A stretch of DNA of 64,000 nt from Streptomyces sp. NBC_00448 (GTDB taxonomy: Bacteria > Actinomycetota > Actinomycetes > Streptomycetales > Streptomycetaceae), in contig NZ_CP107913.1 of assembly GCF_036014115.1 (NCBI RefSeq), forward strand, positions 2,793,001-2,857,000. Direction: 5' to 3'. A program made the translations under genes and the position numbers. The notes beneath the pieces are model-generated. The model saw only the letters and a list, made by a program, of their open reading frames with translations, did no database searches and was not told where the DNA came from. Of the stretch, positions 19,566 to 27,337 are shown one piece after another (within the stretch, counting starts at the first letter, position 1; every line of letters starts with the position of its first letter).

Positions 19566-20225
19566 TTGTCCGGCGCCGATTCCGCACCCGACCCCGCGCA
19601 CACACCCGAACCCGGGTCCGTCCCCGAGCCAGGGCCCGCACCCGCGGCACGCAAGCGCGCCTCCCGCGCCGACGCCCTGCGCAACCGGGACAAGCTCGTC
19701 GACGCCGCCCGCGTCGCCTTCACCACCACCGGCGAGACCGCCGCGCTCGAAGGGATCGCCCGTGCCGCGGGCGTGGGCATCGGCACCCTCTACCGGCACT
19801 TCCCGACCCGCGAGGCACTGGTGGAAGCCGTGTACGCGGCGGAGTTGGACGCCGTCACCGGCAGCGTCCCGCGCCTGCTGGAGGAACTGGCGCCCGCCGA
19901 CGCGCTGCGCGCGTGGATGCGGCGCTACGCCGCCTTCGTCGCCACCAAGCACGGCATGGCCGAGGTCCTGCGCGCCGGGTGGGCCTCCGGCGCGATCGCC
20001 ACCCCCGACACGCGCCGGCGGATCGGCGGCGCCATCGGCGCCCTCCTCGCCCGCGGCGCGGAGGACGGCACGATCCGCGGCGACGTCGCGGCGGACGACG
20101 TCACGATGATGCTCCTCGGGATCTTCATGACCGCGGCCACCTCGGACAGCCCGGAGCAGGCCGACCGCCTGATCGAGCTCGTCATGGACGCGCTGCGGCC
20201 GCGGCCGGCCGGGCCCTCTCGCTGA
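19566..20225 (+). CDS. TetR-family regulator, divergent from aldo/keto reductase
   Basis: A 219-residue protein from the TTG at 19566. After a 30-residue Pro/Ala/Glu leader, the helix-turn-helix reads ETAALEGIARAAGVGIGTLY followed by RHFPTREALVEAVY, typical of TetR repressors of this SbtR-like group. The C-terminal domain ends with a region matching TetR_C (KHGMAEVLRAGWASG). It probably represses the aldo/keto reductase gene and itself through the two adjacent CGGAGG palindromes. The start lies directly beside the second palindrome with no clear ribosome site, so a leaderless or downstream start is possible. Confidence 0.88.
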   Translation: MSGADSAPDPAHTPEPGSVPEPGPAPAARKRASRADALRNRDKLVDAARVAFTTTGETAALEGIARAAGVGIGTLYRHFPTREALVEAVYAAELDAVTGSVPRLLEELAPADALRAWMRRYAAFVATKHGMAEVLRAGWASGAIATPDTRRRIGGAIGALLARGAEDGTIRGDVAADDVTMMLLGIFMTAATSDSPEQADRLIELVMDALRPRPAGPSR

Positions 20226-20265
20226 ACCACCGCGCTGAACCGCCGCGCGGAGCACCCGCGCCGAA

Positions 20266-21507
20266 CTACCGCACCGCGCGCGCCAACCGGGTCGCCGCCT
20301 CGGCCCGCGGCCTGCTGCCCTCCCGCCAACCGCGCATCGGGTGGACGGAGTTGGTGAGCAGCACCAAGAAGGAGTCGGTCGCCGGGTCCAGCACCAGGCT
20401 GGTTCCGGTGAAACCGCAGTGCCCGATGGCACCGCGCCCGGCCAACTCCCCCATGAACCACGGCTGATCGCACTCGAAGCCGAGCGGCACGCCACGGCCA
20501 CCGTCAGAGCTGTCACCGTCAGAGCCGCCACTGTCGGGGCCGCCATCACCGCCGGAGGCATCACCCTCAGCGTCACGGCCGAGCAGCAGCCGCACCCCCG
20601 CGGCGGACAGCAGCGTGTCCGACGTGCCCGCGGCGGCGTCGAGGATCGCGCGGCAGAACAGCGCCAGGTCCCACCCCGTGGAGAAGAGCCCGGCGTGCCC
20701 GGCGACCCCGCCCATCGCGTAGGCGTTCTCGTCGTGGACGGTGCCGTGCACCATGCCCCGGTCGAGCTTGCCCCACGGCCTGCGCTGGTCCTCGGTGGCG
20801 GCGATCCGCGGCAGCGTGGAGGCGGGCGGGTTGTATCGGGTGTCGGTCATCCCCAGCGGCATGGTGACGTGGTCGGCGATGAGCCGGTCCACGGTGCGGC
20901 CGGTGGCGCGTTCGAGCACCGTCTGGAGCAGCAGCAGGTTCAGGTCGGAGTAGGTGCGGCTGCTGCCCGGCGGTGCGAGTGGGAGTTCGGCGGCGAGCCG
21001 GGCGGCACGGGCGGCCGCGTCGGGCTCGTCGTAGAGCGGCAGTTCCGGCCGCAGCCCGGAGGTGTGGGTGAGCAGGTGCCGCAGCGTGATGCCGTGCGCG
21101 GCGGCGGCCGTCAGCTCGGGCGCGTACGTGGCGACCGGCGCGTCCAGGCGCAGCGTGCCGCGCGCGATCTGCTGGACGGCGACGACGGCCGTGAACAGCT
21201 TGGTGACCGACGCGAGGTCGAAGACGGTGTCGGGCCGGGCGGGCACCCACTGCTCGCGCGGCAGCTCCACCCCGCGGTCGGCGTGCTCGTCGTACGCCGC
21301 GTAGCGGACCGCCCAGCCGACCGCCTCGTGCAGTGCCACGGTGCGGCCGCGCCCGGCCACGACGACGGCGCCCGCGCACCAGGGGTGCGGGCGGTCGGCG
21401 TCGGGGCCGGGCTCCAGCCAGGAGGTCAGCTCGGGGACGATCCGGTGCAGCTCGTCGGCGTCGAGGTCGGCCTCACGGCAGGAACCTCTCGACAGCGGCG
21501 GGGCCAT
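20266..21507 (-). CDS. Beta-lactamase-fold serine hydrolase
   Basis: A 413-residue class C-like serine hydrolase. It has the nucleophile motif SVTK (FDLASVTKLFTAV), the YxN-equivalent YSDLNLLLLQ and HTSGLRPELP, followed by VAGHAGLFSTGWDLALFCR. Such proteins act as D-Ala-D-Ala carboxypeptidases or esterases. An internal Asp/Gly/Ser-rich insertion (about residues 320-345) is low complexity. There is no evident signal peptide. The ATG at 21507 overlaps the preceding small gene by 35 bp in another frame, so it is the third gene of the exporter/small-protein operon. The substrate is unknown. Confidence 0.85.
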   Translation of the reverse strand: MAPPLSRGSCREADLDADELHRIVPELTSWLEPGPDADRPHPWCAGAVVVAGRGRTVALHEAVGWAVRYAAYDEHADRGVELPREQWVPARPDTVFDLASVTKLFTAVVAVQQIARGTLRLDAPVATYAPELTAAAAHGITLRHLLTHTSGLRPELPLYDEPDAAARAARLAAELPLAPPGSSRTYSDLNLLLLQTVLERATGRTVDRLIADHVTMPLGMTDTRYNPPASTLPRIAATEDQRRPWGKLDRGMVHGTVHDENAYAMGGVAGHAGLFSTGWDLALFCRAILDAAAGTSDTLLSAAGVRLLLGRDAEGDASGGDGGPDSGGSDGDSSDGGRGVPLGFECDQPWFMGELAGRGAIGHCGFTGTSLVLDPATDSFLVLLTNSVHPMRGWREGSRPRAEAATRLARAVR

Positions 21508-21667
21508 GTTCCTCCAGTGCCTTGCGGGCCTGCTCGATCAGTTCCGGGGTGCAGTCCCGGCCGGAGGCCATCACCAGGTCCTCCGGGTCCACGGAGTGCT
21601 CCGACCCCGTGTGCAGTGAGCTGTCGGCTGTCTTGAACGCCCAGGTCTTCTCCGGATCGTCGGACAT
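21473..21667 (-). CDS. Small hypothetical protein, 64 residues
   Basis: I do not recognise a family. The protein is soluble and acidic, opens MSDDPEKTWAFKTADSSLHT and ends in a helical EQARKALEEHGPAAVERFLP segment. The ATG at 21667 has a clear GGGAGG site. It lies 17 bp after the Bcr/CflA exporter stop and overlaps the serine hydrolase start, so it is probably co-translated with both. The good ribosome site and operon position support it as real. Confidence 0.7.
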   Translation of the reverse strand: MSDDPEKTWAFKTADSSLHTGSEHSVDPEDLVMASGRDCTPELIEQARKALEEHGPAAVERFLP

Positions 21668-21684
21668 CGCAACCTCCCGAGGGT

Positions 21685-23043
21685 CTACGGTCCCTCCACC
21701 GTACGCCGACCGCGCAGGCAGAGCCCGACGAAGCACGCCACGGCGACCAGCACGCAGCCGAGCTGCGTGACGGCCATCGGGACCGCGGTGCCGTCGCCCG
21801 CCACGCCCGACAGCGGGGACAGGATCGCCCCCACCAGGAAGGAGGAGGTGCCGAGCAGCGCCGAGGCAGCGCCCGCGTGCCGGCGGGTGCGCAGCAGCGC
21901 GCTGGTGTTCGCGGTGGGCATCACCAGGCCCATCGACGCCATCAGCACGAACAGCGCGGCCGCGATCTCCGGCAGCGTGGCCCGGCCGAGGACGCCGGTG
22001 GTCAGCAGCACGAGCGCGGTGGAGGCGAGCGTGATCAGCGCGAGCCCGACGCCGAGCACCTTGTTCATCTCCACCCGGCCCATCAGCACCTTGCCGTTGA
22101 ACTGGCCGACGGCCACCAGGCCGACGGAGTTGAGGCCGAAGAGCAGCCCGTAGGTCTGCGGGGACGCGCCGTAGATGTCCTGGACGACGAACGACGACGC
22201 GGACACGTACGTGAACAGCGCCGCGAAGGCGAAGCTGGCCGCGAGGACGTAGCCGGTGAAGACCCGGTCCGCGACCAGCCCGCGGATCGAGCCGAAGGTG
22301 GAGGTCAGCCCGCCGGCGTGGCGGCCCTCGGGCGGCAGCGACTCCTGCAGCCGGCGCCAGCACACCAGGGTGAGCAGGGTGCCGACCACCGCGCAGAGCA
22401 CGAAGATGCCGCGCCAGTCGGTCAGCCGCAGGACCTGGCCGCCGATCGCCGGGGCGATGATCGGGGCCACCCCGGAGATGAGCTGGAGGTTGGAGAAGAA
22501 CCTGGCCATCGCCAGGCCGTCGTACATGTCGCGGACCACCGCGCGGGATATCACGATGCCCGCGGAGCCGGCCAGCCCCTGGATCAGCCGGAAGGCGATC
22601 AGCAGCGCGACCGTGGGGGCGAAGGCGCAGGCCACGGTGGCCAGCACGTAGATGACCATGCCGGTCAGCAACGGGCCGCGCCGGCCCCAGCGGTCGCTGA
22701 GCGGGCCGACCACGAGCTGCCCGAGCGCCATGCCGGCCAGGCACGCGGTCACCGAGATCTGCGCGGTCGCGGACGACGCGTGCAGGGCCTGCGAGACCCG
22801 CGGCAGCGCGGGCAGGTACATGTCCATCGACAGCGGCGGCAGCGCGGTGAGGCCGCCGAGGGCGAGGGTGACGACGAAGCCGGCGCGGGCCTGCGCCGGG
22901 CGGGGACCGCGAGGGCCGCCGCTACGGGGAGCGGGGATCGGGGTCGAGGTCGGGGAAGGGGTGGGGGCGGTGGTGGGGGCGGGGATTGCGGTGAACTGGG
23001 CGGGGGTATCCGGCCCGGCGTCCTGCACGGCGGCACTCTCCAT
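21685..23043 (-). CDS. Bcr/CflA-type MFS drug exporter
   Basis: A 452-residue transporter with 12 membrane segments after a 50-residue Pro/Thr-rich N-terminal extension. It has the family motifs LPPLSMDMYLPALP in helix 1 and LGQLVVGPLSDRWGRRGPLL between helices 2 and 3 (motif A), plus RLIQGLAGSAG (motif C region). This is the DHA1 Bcr/CflA group, which pumps out small drugs such as bicyclomycin or chloramphenicol using protons. It is first in a minus-strand run with a small protein and serine hydrolase. The substrate is not predictable. Confidence 0.9.
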   Translation of the reverse strand: MESAAVQDAGPDTPAQFTAIPAPTTAPTPSPTSTPIPAPRSGGPRGPRPAQARAGFVVTLALGGLTALPPLSMDMYLPALPRVSQALHASSATAQISVTACLAGMALGQLVVGPLSDRWGRRGPLLTGMVIYVLATVACAFAPTVALLIAFRLIQGLAGSAGIVISRAVVRDMYDGLAMARFFSNLQLISGVAPIIAPAIGGQVLRLTDWRGIFVLCAVVGTLLTLVCWRRLQESLPPEGRHAGGLTSTFGSIRGLVADRVFTGYVLAASFAFAALFTYVSASSFVVQDIYGASPQTYGLLFGLNSVGLVAVGQFNGKVLMGRVEMNKVLGVGLALITLASTALVLLTTGVLGRATLPEIAAALFVLMASMGLVMPTANTSALLRTRRHAGAASALLGTSSFLVGAILSPLSGVAGDGTAVPMAVTQLGCVLVAVACFVGLCLRGRRTVEGP

Positions 23044-23150
23044 CGGAAGTCGTTGAAGCGTTGCCTATCCTTTCAGTCTGCGGGGAGCACGGAGCACGAA
23101 TATCCGGGGACCGAGATGTGAGGTCCGCAACGAGCGAGGGCGTACGGACG

Positions 23151-24167
23151 ATGAGCGAGCACACGACCGGCAGGATTCGCTGGGGCATCCTGGCCACCGG
23201 CGGGATAGCCGCCAGCTTCACGAAGGCCCTGCTGTCGCTGCCGGACGACGCCGAGGTGGTCGCGGTCGGCTCGCGCAGCACCGAGAGCGCGAAGGCGTTC
23301 GCGGAGCGGTACGGTATCCCGCGCGCGTACGGCACCTGGGCCGAACTCGCCGCGGACGAGGAGGTGGACGTGGTGTACGTGGCCACGCCGCACTCCGCGC
23401 ACCGGGCCGCCGCCGGGCTGTGCCTGGAGGCCGGGAAGGCGGTGCTGTGCGAGAAGGCGTTCACCATCAACTCCCGTGAAGCGCGGGAGCTGGTGGGGAT
23501 CGCCCGCGAGCGCGACCTGTTCCTGATGGAAGCGATGTGGACGTACTGCAACCCGCTGATCCTGCATCTGCTGGCGCTGGTGCAGGAGGGTGTGATCGGT
23601 GAAGTGCGGCACATCAGCGCGCACTTCGGGTTCTTCAACGACTTCCCGCCCGAGCACCGGATGCGCGATCCCGAACTGGGCGGGGGCGCGCTGCTCGATC
23701 TGGGTGTCTACCCGGTGTCCTTCGCGCAGCTCTTCCTCGGGGAACCCGACACGGTCGAGGCGTGGGCGCAGTTGACGCCCGAGCGGGTGGACGCGGCGAC
23801 CGGGATCGTGCTCGGCTGGAACGGTGGGGCCGTCGCCACGTTGAGCTGCGGGTTCACCGCGGATATCGGGGCGCCGGCGGCGATTGCCGGGACCGGAGGG
23901 CGGATCGAGATTCCCGACGGGTTCTTCAACGCGGATCGGTTCACCGTGCATCGGGAGGGGGTCGCGCCGCAGACGGTGCGGCTCGCCGACATCAGCGATG
24001 ACCACGACCGCGGGAGTATGCGGCACGAGGCCGCGGAGGTCATGAGGGCGCTGCGCGCCGGCGAGACCGAGTCCCCCCTTGTCCCGCTCGACGGTTCCCT
24101 CTCGATCATGGGGACGCTGGACCGCATCCGCGAGCGCATCGACGTCCACTATCCGGGGGTGGACTGA
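23151..24167 (+). CDS. Gfo/Idh/MocA-family oxidoreductase
   Basis: A 338-residue NAD(P)-dependent oxidoreductase. The N-terminal Rossmann domain reads IRWGILATGGIAASFTKAL, then VYVATPHSAHRAAA and the active-site VLCEKAFTIN (the family's EKP is EKA here). The C-terminal domain contains GGALLDLGVYPVSFAQLF with the catalytic Asp/His-equivalent region. Members oxidise sugars, inositols or trans-dihydrodiols. The ATG at 23151 is preceded by a weak purine-rich region. It is divergent from the Bcr/CflA exporter with a 107-bp spacer and looks like a single gene. Confidence 0.9.
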   Translation: MSEHTTGRIRWGILATGGIAASFTKALLSLPDDAEVVAVGSRSTESAKAFAERYGIPRAYGTWAELAADEEVDVVYVATPHSAHRAAAGLCLEAGKAVLCEKAFTINSREARELVGIARERDLFLMEAMWTYCNPLILHLLALVQEGVIGEVRHISAHFGFFNDFPPEHRMRDPELGGGALLDLGVYPVSFAQLFLGEPDTVEAWAQLTPERVDAATGIVLGWNGGAVATLSCGFTADIGAPAAIAGTGGRIEIPDGFFNADRFTVHREGVAPQTVRLADISDDHDRGSMRHEAAEVMRALRAGETESPLVPLDGSLSIMGTLDRIRERIDVHYPGVD

Positions 24168-24447
24168 CCCGCCCGGCTGCCCCGTCCTGTCGGTTGAGGG
24201 ACCACCTCTCGGTGGGGGGCTTGTCGCGCAGTTCTCCCCCAGAGCTTCGCCTGGGTGGGGGTGCCCCCGGCGGAGCCAGCGGGAGAACCCCCACGCGCCC
24301 CTGAGTAGGTGCGGCTCCTCCGCGGAGAGAGGGTCACCCTCAGGGGGCGCGGGGAACTGCGCACTCATCAGGCCACCGGGGCGCGGTCGGGAACGGACCG
24401 CAAGCACAACGGCGCTTGGCCGAAGGGGCGCGGTCGGGGGTGGGCCC
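24168..24447. repeat. Intergenic REP-like inverted-repeat element
   Basis: This 280-bp gene-free stretch has several GC-rich inverted repeats. GCGCAGTTCTCCCC (24227-24240) is inverted relative to GGGGAACTGCGC (24351-24362), and CGCGCCCCTGAG (24294-24305) pairs with CTCAGGGGGCGCG just before it. Words of the type GGGGCGCGGGGAACTGCGC recur between genes across Streptomyces chromosomes. A partial second copy is at 36822-36899. It probably folds as a large hairpin between the convergent oxidoreductase and GNAT genes and may act as a terminator. Confidence 0.6.
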
Positions 24448-24963
24448 TCAGCCGTCGTGGCGAGGCGCTTCCGTTGCCGAGGGCACCGCGAGGTCCAGGT
24501 CGAGGCGGACCGCGCGGGTGGTGAAGCCCTGGCGTTCGTAGAAGCGGCGGCCCGCCTCGTTGGCGGCGTACGCGTTGACCTCGGCGCGGACGGCGCCGCG
24601 CTGCCGGGCCCAGCCGAAGAAATCCGCGGTGAGCCGGGTGCCGGTGCCCCCACCGCGGTGCTCGGGCGCGACGTAGAGCGCGCGCAGCGTGGCGCTGCGG
24701 ATCGGCAGGACCCCGACCGGCTCCGCGAGAACCCCGAGCAGGTAGCCGACGACGGCGCCGGCCCCGTCGTCGGCCACCAGCAGCAGGCACGACGGGTCCG
24801 CGAGGGTCGCCGCGAACGACTCCTTGCCGTGCCGCAGCGTCCACAGCGGCTCCACCCGGGGGTCGCGGACCGCGGCGTCCTCCGTCAGCAGCGCCACGCT
24901 GCACGTGACAATGCCCTCGATGTCCTCTGAAGTGGCGGTACGCACGTGTACGGAGTCGTTCAT
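24448..24963 (-). CDS. GNAT-family N-acetyltransferase
   Basis: A 171-residue GNAT protein. Motif A is complete: LRALYVAPEHRGGGTGTRLT, with the R-G-G-G-T-G acetyl-CoA loop, followed by the typical VNAYAANEAGRRFYERQGF (motif B). The substrate is not predictable from sequence. It ends next to the REP-like spacer and stands alone, convergent with the Gfo/Idh/MocA gene. The ATG at 24963 is the only sensible start. Confidence 0.9.
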   Translation of the reverse strand: MNDSVHVRTATSEDIEGIVTCSVALLTEDAAVRDPRVEPLWTLRHGKESFAATLADPSCLLLVADDGAGAVVGYLLGVLAEPVGVLPIRSATLRALYVAPEHRGGGTGTRLTADFFGWARQRGAVRAEVNAYAANEAGRRFYERQGFTTRAVRLDLDLAVPSATEAPRHDG

Positions 24964-25032
24964 ACCGCAGAGGCTACGGTGTCCCGCGCCGAGCGGCCGT
25001 ACCGTGCGTACCGCGCGTCAGACCGGTGGGCG

Positions 25033-26310
25033 TCAGGCGACCGGCGGGGTGGGCCGGGTCGCGGTCACGCCGATCTGGCCCTTGAGCATGCGGCCGCCGT
25101 CACCGGTCAGCCGCAGGTAGTAGTCCGAGGAGCAGGCCGTGCCGTCCTCGTCGAGGGCCCACAGACCGGACCCGGAGGGCACCATGGACGCGTTCTCGGC
25201 GGTCTTCGCGATCTGGTTGCCCTCGCCGTACTCGTCGAACATCGAGATGTAGATGCCCTGCGCCCCCGCCCGGCACATGTTGTAGAACTGCCGCCACATG
25301 AAGTCGCCGTGCGCGCGCTGCCGCGCCGAGACGTCGCCGGGCAGCACGCACGGCTGGTAGTCGACGCCGTTCGCGTTGCAGTCCGCCTGGTCGGGCACCG
25401 TGTAGGTGGTGTACGCGTTGTCCGAGTCACCCGCGTTGCCGATCGCGCCGACCATCCAGGGCGAGATCATGTTGAGCGCGTGGTAGACGCCGGAGTACCC
25501 GGCCCGTGAGCCGCCGGTGCCGGTGCGCCACTCGCGCGGCACCCCGCCGATGACGTAACAGCCCTGCCCCTTGAACCAGTTGATGACGTCCAGGCAGGCG
25601 TCAGCGCTGAACGGGTGGTTGTCGTCGTTGAAGCCGAAGCCCCAGATGCACACCACCGGCTTGCCGTTCTGCTGGGCGTACGCCGAACTCGCGGTGTGCG
25701 CCTTCATCTTGTTGGTCCAGTCGTCCTTGATCTCCGACTGCATGTTCGTCCAGCCGGAGACGTCGTACATGACGTAGAACTTGACGCCCTTGGACTCGGC
25801 GGAGTTGCGCACCTTCTGCGCCATCGCGTCGCGGGTCGGGCCCTCGCTGCTGTTGGGGTTGAAGCGCTGGAGGGCGGCGGCGTCGCAGCCGTAGGTCTTC
25901 ATCCACGCGAAGTGGGTGTCGACCGTCTGCTGGTCGTACGAGGAGAAGAGGGTGGCGGCCCCGCCTCCGTTGAGGTTCGCGTACCCGGTCTGGTACCCCT
26001 TGGCGTACTCGCGCATGTCCGGCCACGCCTTGATGGCGTTGTTGGACGTGGAGGGCGCCTGGCCCCAGTTCTGGCTCCAGTGCCACCAGCCGTTGATCGG
26101 CGCGCCGTCCCCGGCACACGCGAACCAGCCCTGGTAGCCCACGGTGATCTTGCCGACGACGTCGCCGGCGCCGCTGGCCGCGGGCCGTACGGCCGCCGGC
26201 TCGGTCGTGGCCGCACCCGCGGTCCCCGCGCCCAGCCCGACGGCCGCGATCCCCGCGGCGGCCGAACCGCCGGCGACGGTGGTGAGGAACGTACGACGTG
26301 ACACACCCAT
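25033..26310 (-). CDS. Tat-exported GH99/GH71-like glycoside hydrolase
   Basis: A 425-residue secreted protein. The signal peptide has a twin-arginine motif (VSRRTFLTTVAGGSAAA) and a cleavage-like AGTAGAA at about residue 33. The mature part begins GYQGWFACAGDGAPINGWWHW and contains YDVSGWTNM, VVCIWGFGFND and ISMFDEYGEGNQI, matching the GH99-like (endo-alpha-mannosidase fold) 'xylosidase/arabinosidase' group found in actinomycetes. The two acidic residues in FDEYGEG are likely catalytic. It would cleave an alpha-linked polysaccharide outside the cell. Upstream there are repeated TTCA-N5-TGAA motifs and a DasR-like box, which suggest sugar control. Confidence 0.8.
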   Translation of the reverse strand: MGVSRRTFLTTVAGGSAAAGIAAVGLGAGTAGAATTEPAAVRPAASGAGDVVGKITVGYQGWFACAGDGAPINGWWHWSQNWGQAPSTSNNAIKAWPDMREYAKGYQTGYANLNGGGAATLFSSYDQQTVDTHFAWMKTYGCDAAALQRFNPNSSEGPTRDAMAQKVRNSAESKGVKFYVMYDVSGWTNMQSEIKDDWTNKMKAHTASSAYAQQNGKPVVCIWGFGFNDDNHPFSADACLDVINWFKGQGCYVIGGVPREWRTGTGGSRAGYSGVYHALNMISPWMVGAIGNAGDSDNAYTTYTVPDQADCNANGVDYQPCVLPGDVSARQRAHGDFMWRQFYNMCRAGAQGIYISMFDEYGEGNQIAKTAENASMVPSGSGLWALDEDGTACSSDYYLRLTGDGGRMLKGQIGVTATRPTPPVA

Positions 26311-26674
26311 GTCGATGACTCCGATGTTCAGTGGTTGAACTCAGGCCCCATGGCAGGACATACCGTGTGTGTCGCGGCTCGCCGGTGTGTTTCCGCGAGG
26401 TTTGCGCATGCTTGCGGTGGGGGTTGGCGTGCAGTCTCGCCACTCACGCCACGCTGAGCACTGTTGGGTAATGCGGTTGCCCGAACACCGGGGATTCAAC
26501 TGCTGAACCAAACATCCCGTCAAGGGTCCAGACCAGATCCGGAGTTCCGTGCCCTTTGCCCGAATCGACGGGGATTCATGGGGTGTTGAGCGCTCCCTCC
26601 GGAGATGAAAGATCGGATGACCGGGTTCGGAATTCGACGGCCGGCCGTACCAGCGAGGCCTCCCGGTCACGCGG
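26311..26674. promoter_or_regulatory. Upstream region of GH99-like gene with candidate operators
   Basis: This 364-bp gene-free region holds two inverted repeats of the form TTCA-N5-TGAA: a longer one, GTTCA-N5-TGAAC, at 26326-26340 (between the ribosome site and start-proximal DNA) and a second at 26495-26507. At 26522-26537 lies AAGGGTCCAGACCAGA, which matches 12 of 16 positions of the DasR consensus (ACTGGTCTAGACCAGT). The region is also relatively AT-rich. The gene's promoter should lie here; no clear -35/-10 pair stands out. Confidence 0.45.
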
Positions 26675-27337
26675 TCACGCGGTCAACGGCTGATGGTCGC
26701 CGAGCAGCACCGGCAGCGCCGGGTGCCGGGTGATGTCCTCGATGCTCATGTACAGCGGGGTCAGCGCGATGTCGGTGCCCGGCAGCAGGATCGGCGGCCG
26801 GATCGGCAGCGACCCGAACCGCTGCCACAGCGCCGAGCTGGACTCGGAGGACGCCTCGCAGTACACCCCGAGCCCGTTCCGGTACAGGTGCAGCAGCATC
26901 GCCCCGGCCAGCCGGACGAAGGCGCCCGGGCTGCTGCTGCCGGGGCGCACAGCGGCGAGCGCGCCGTGGACGTGCGGCGGCAGGTCGGTCGGGTAGTGCG
27001 CGTCGAGCAGTCCGATCAGCTGCCGGCAGCGGCCGGCCGCGGGACCGGTCACCGCGGTGATCGCCGCCTCGAACGCCTCCTGGTCCGCGACGGTGACGGG
27101 CTCGCGCTCGGAGGGCTCCCAGACCAGGGCGGCGTCGCGGCCGGGCGACATCAGCGCGGTGCCCTCGTGGTCGAGCATGAAGCGGACCCAGGCGTGCATG
27201 AACCCTTTCACGTACGCGTCCCGCCCGGGCAGCTCGTGCGGGACCATCCAGCCGATCACCGGGTCCTCGTGGAACGCCGAGGTGAGGATGTCGGCCACCT
27301 CGTCGACGTCCTCGGTCGGCTCCAACTCGAATGTCAC
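26675..27337 (-). CDS. GNAT-fold acyltransferase of the polyketide cluster
   Basis: A 220-residue GNAT-like protein. It has the N-terminal DEVADILTSAFHEDPVIGWM and the late YCEASSESSSALWQRFGSLP segment of GNAT motif B. The loop that normally binds the CoA pyrophosphate (R/QxxGxG/A) is replaced by RPGSSSPGAFV, which suggests another acyl donor such as an ACP-bound chain. The GTG start overlaps the decarboxylase stop (GTGA) and has an AGGAGA site. It is coupled with the PLP decarboxylase and divergent from the PKS. I infer that it releases the polyketide as an amide on the amine made by the decarboxylase; the donor is not proven. Confidence 0.75.
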   Translation of the reverse strand: MTFELEPTEDVDEVADILTSAFHEDPVIGWMVPHELPGRDAYVKGFMHAWVRFMLDHEGTALMSPGRDAALVWEPSEREPVTVADQEAFEAAITAVTGPAAGRCRQLIGLLDAHYPTDLPPHVHGALAAVRPGSSSPGAFVRLAGAMLLHLYRNGLGVYCEASSESSSALWQRFGSLPIRPPILLPGTDIALTPLYMSIEDITRHPALPVLLGDHQPLTA

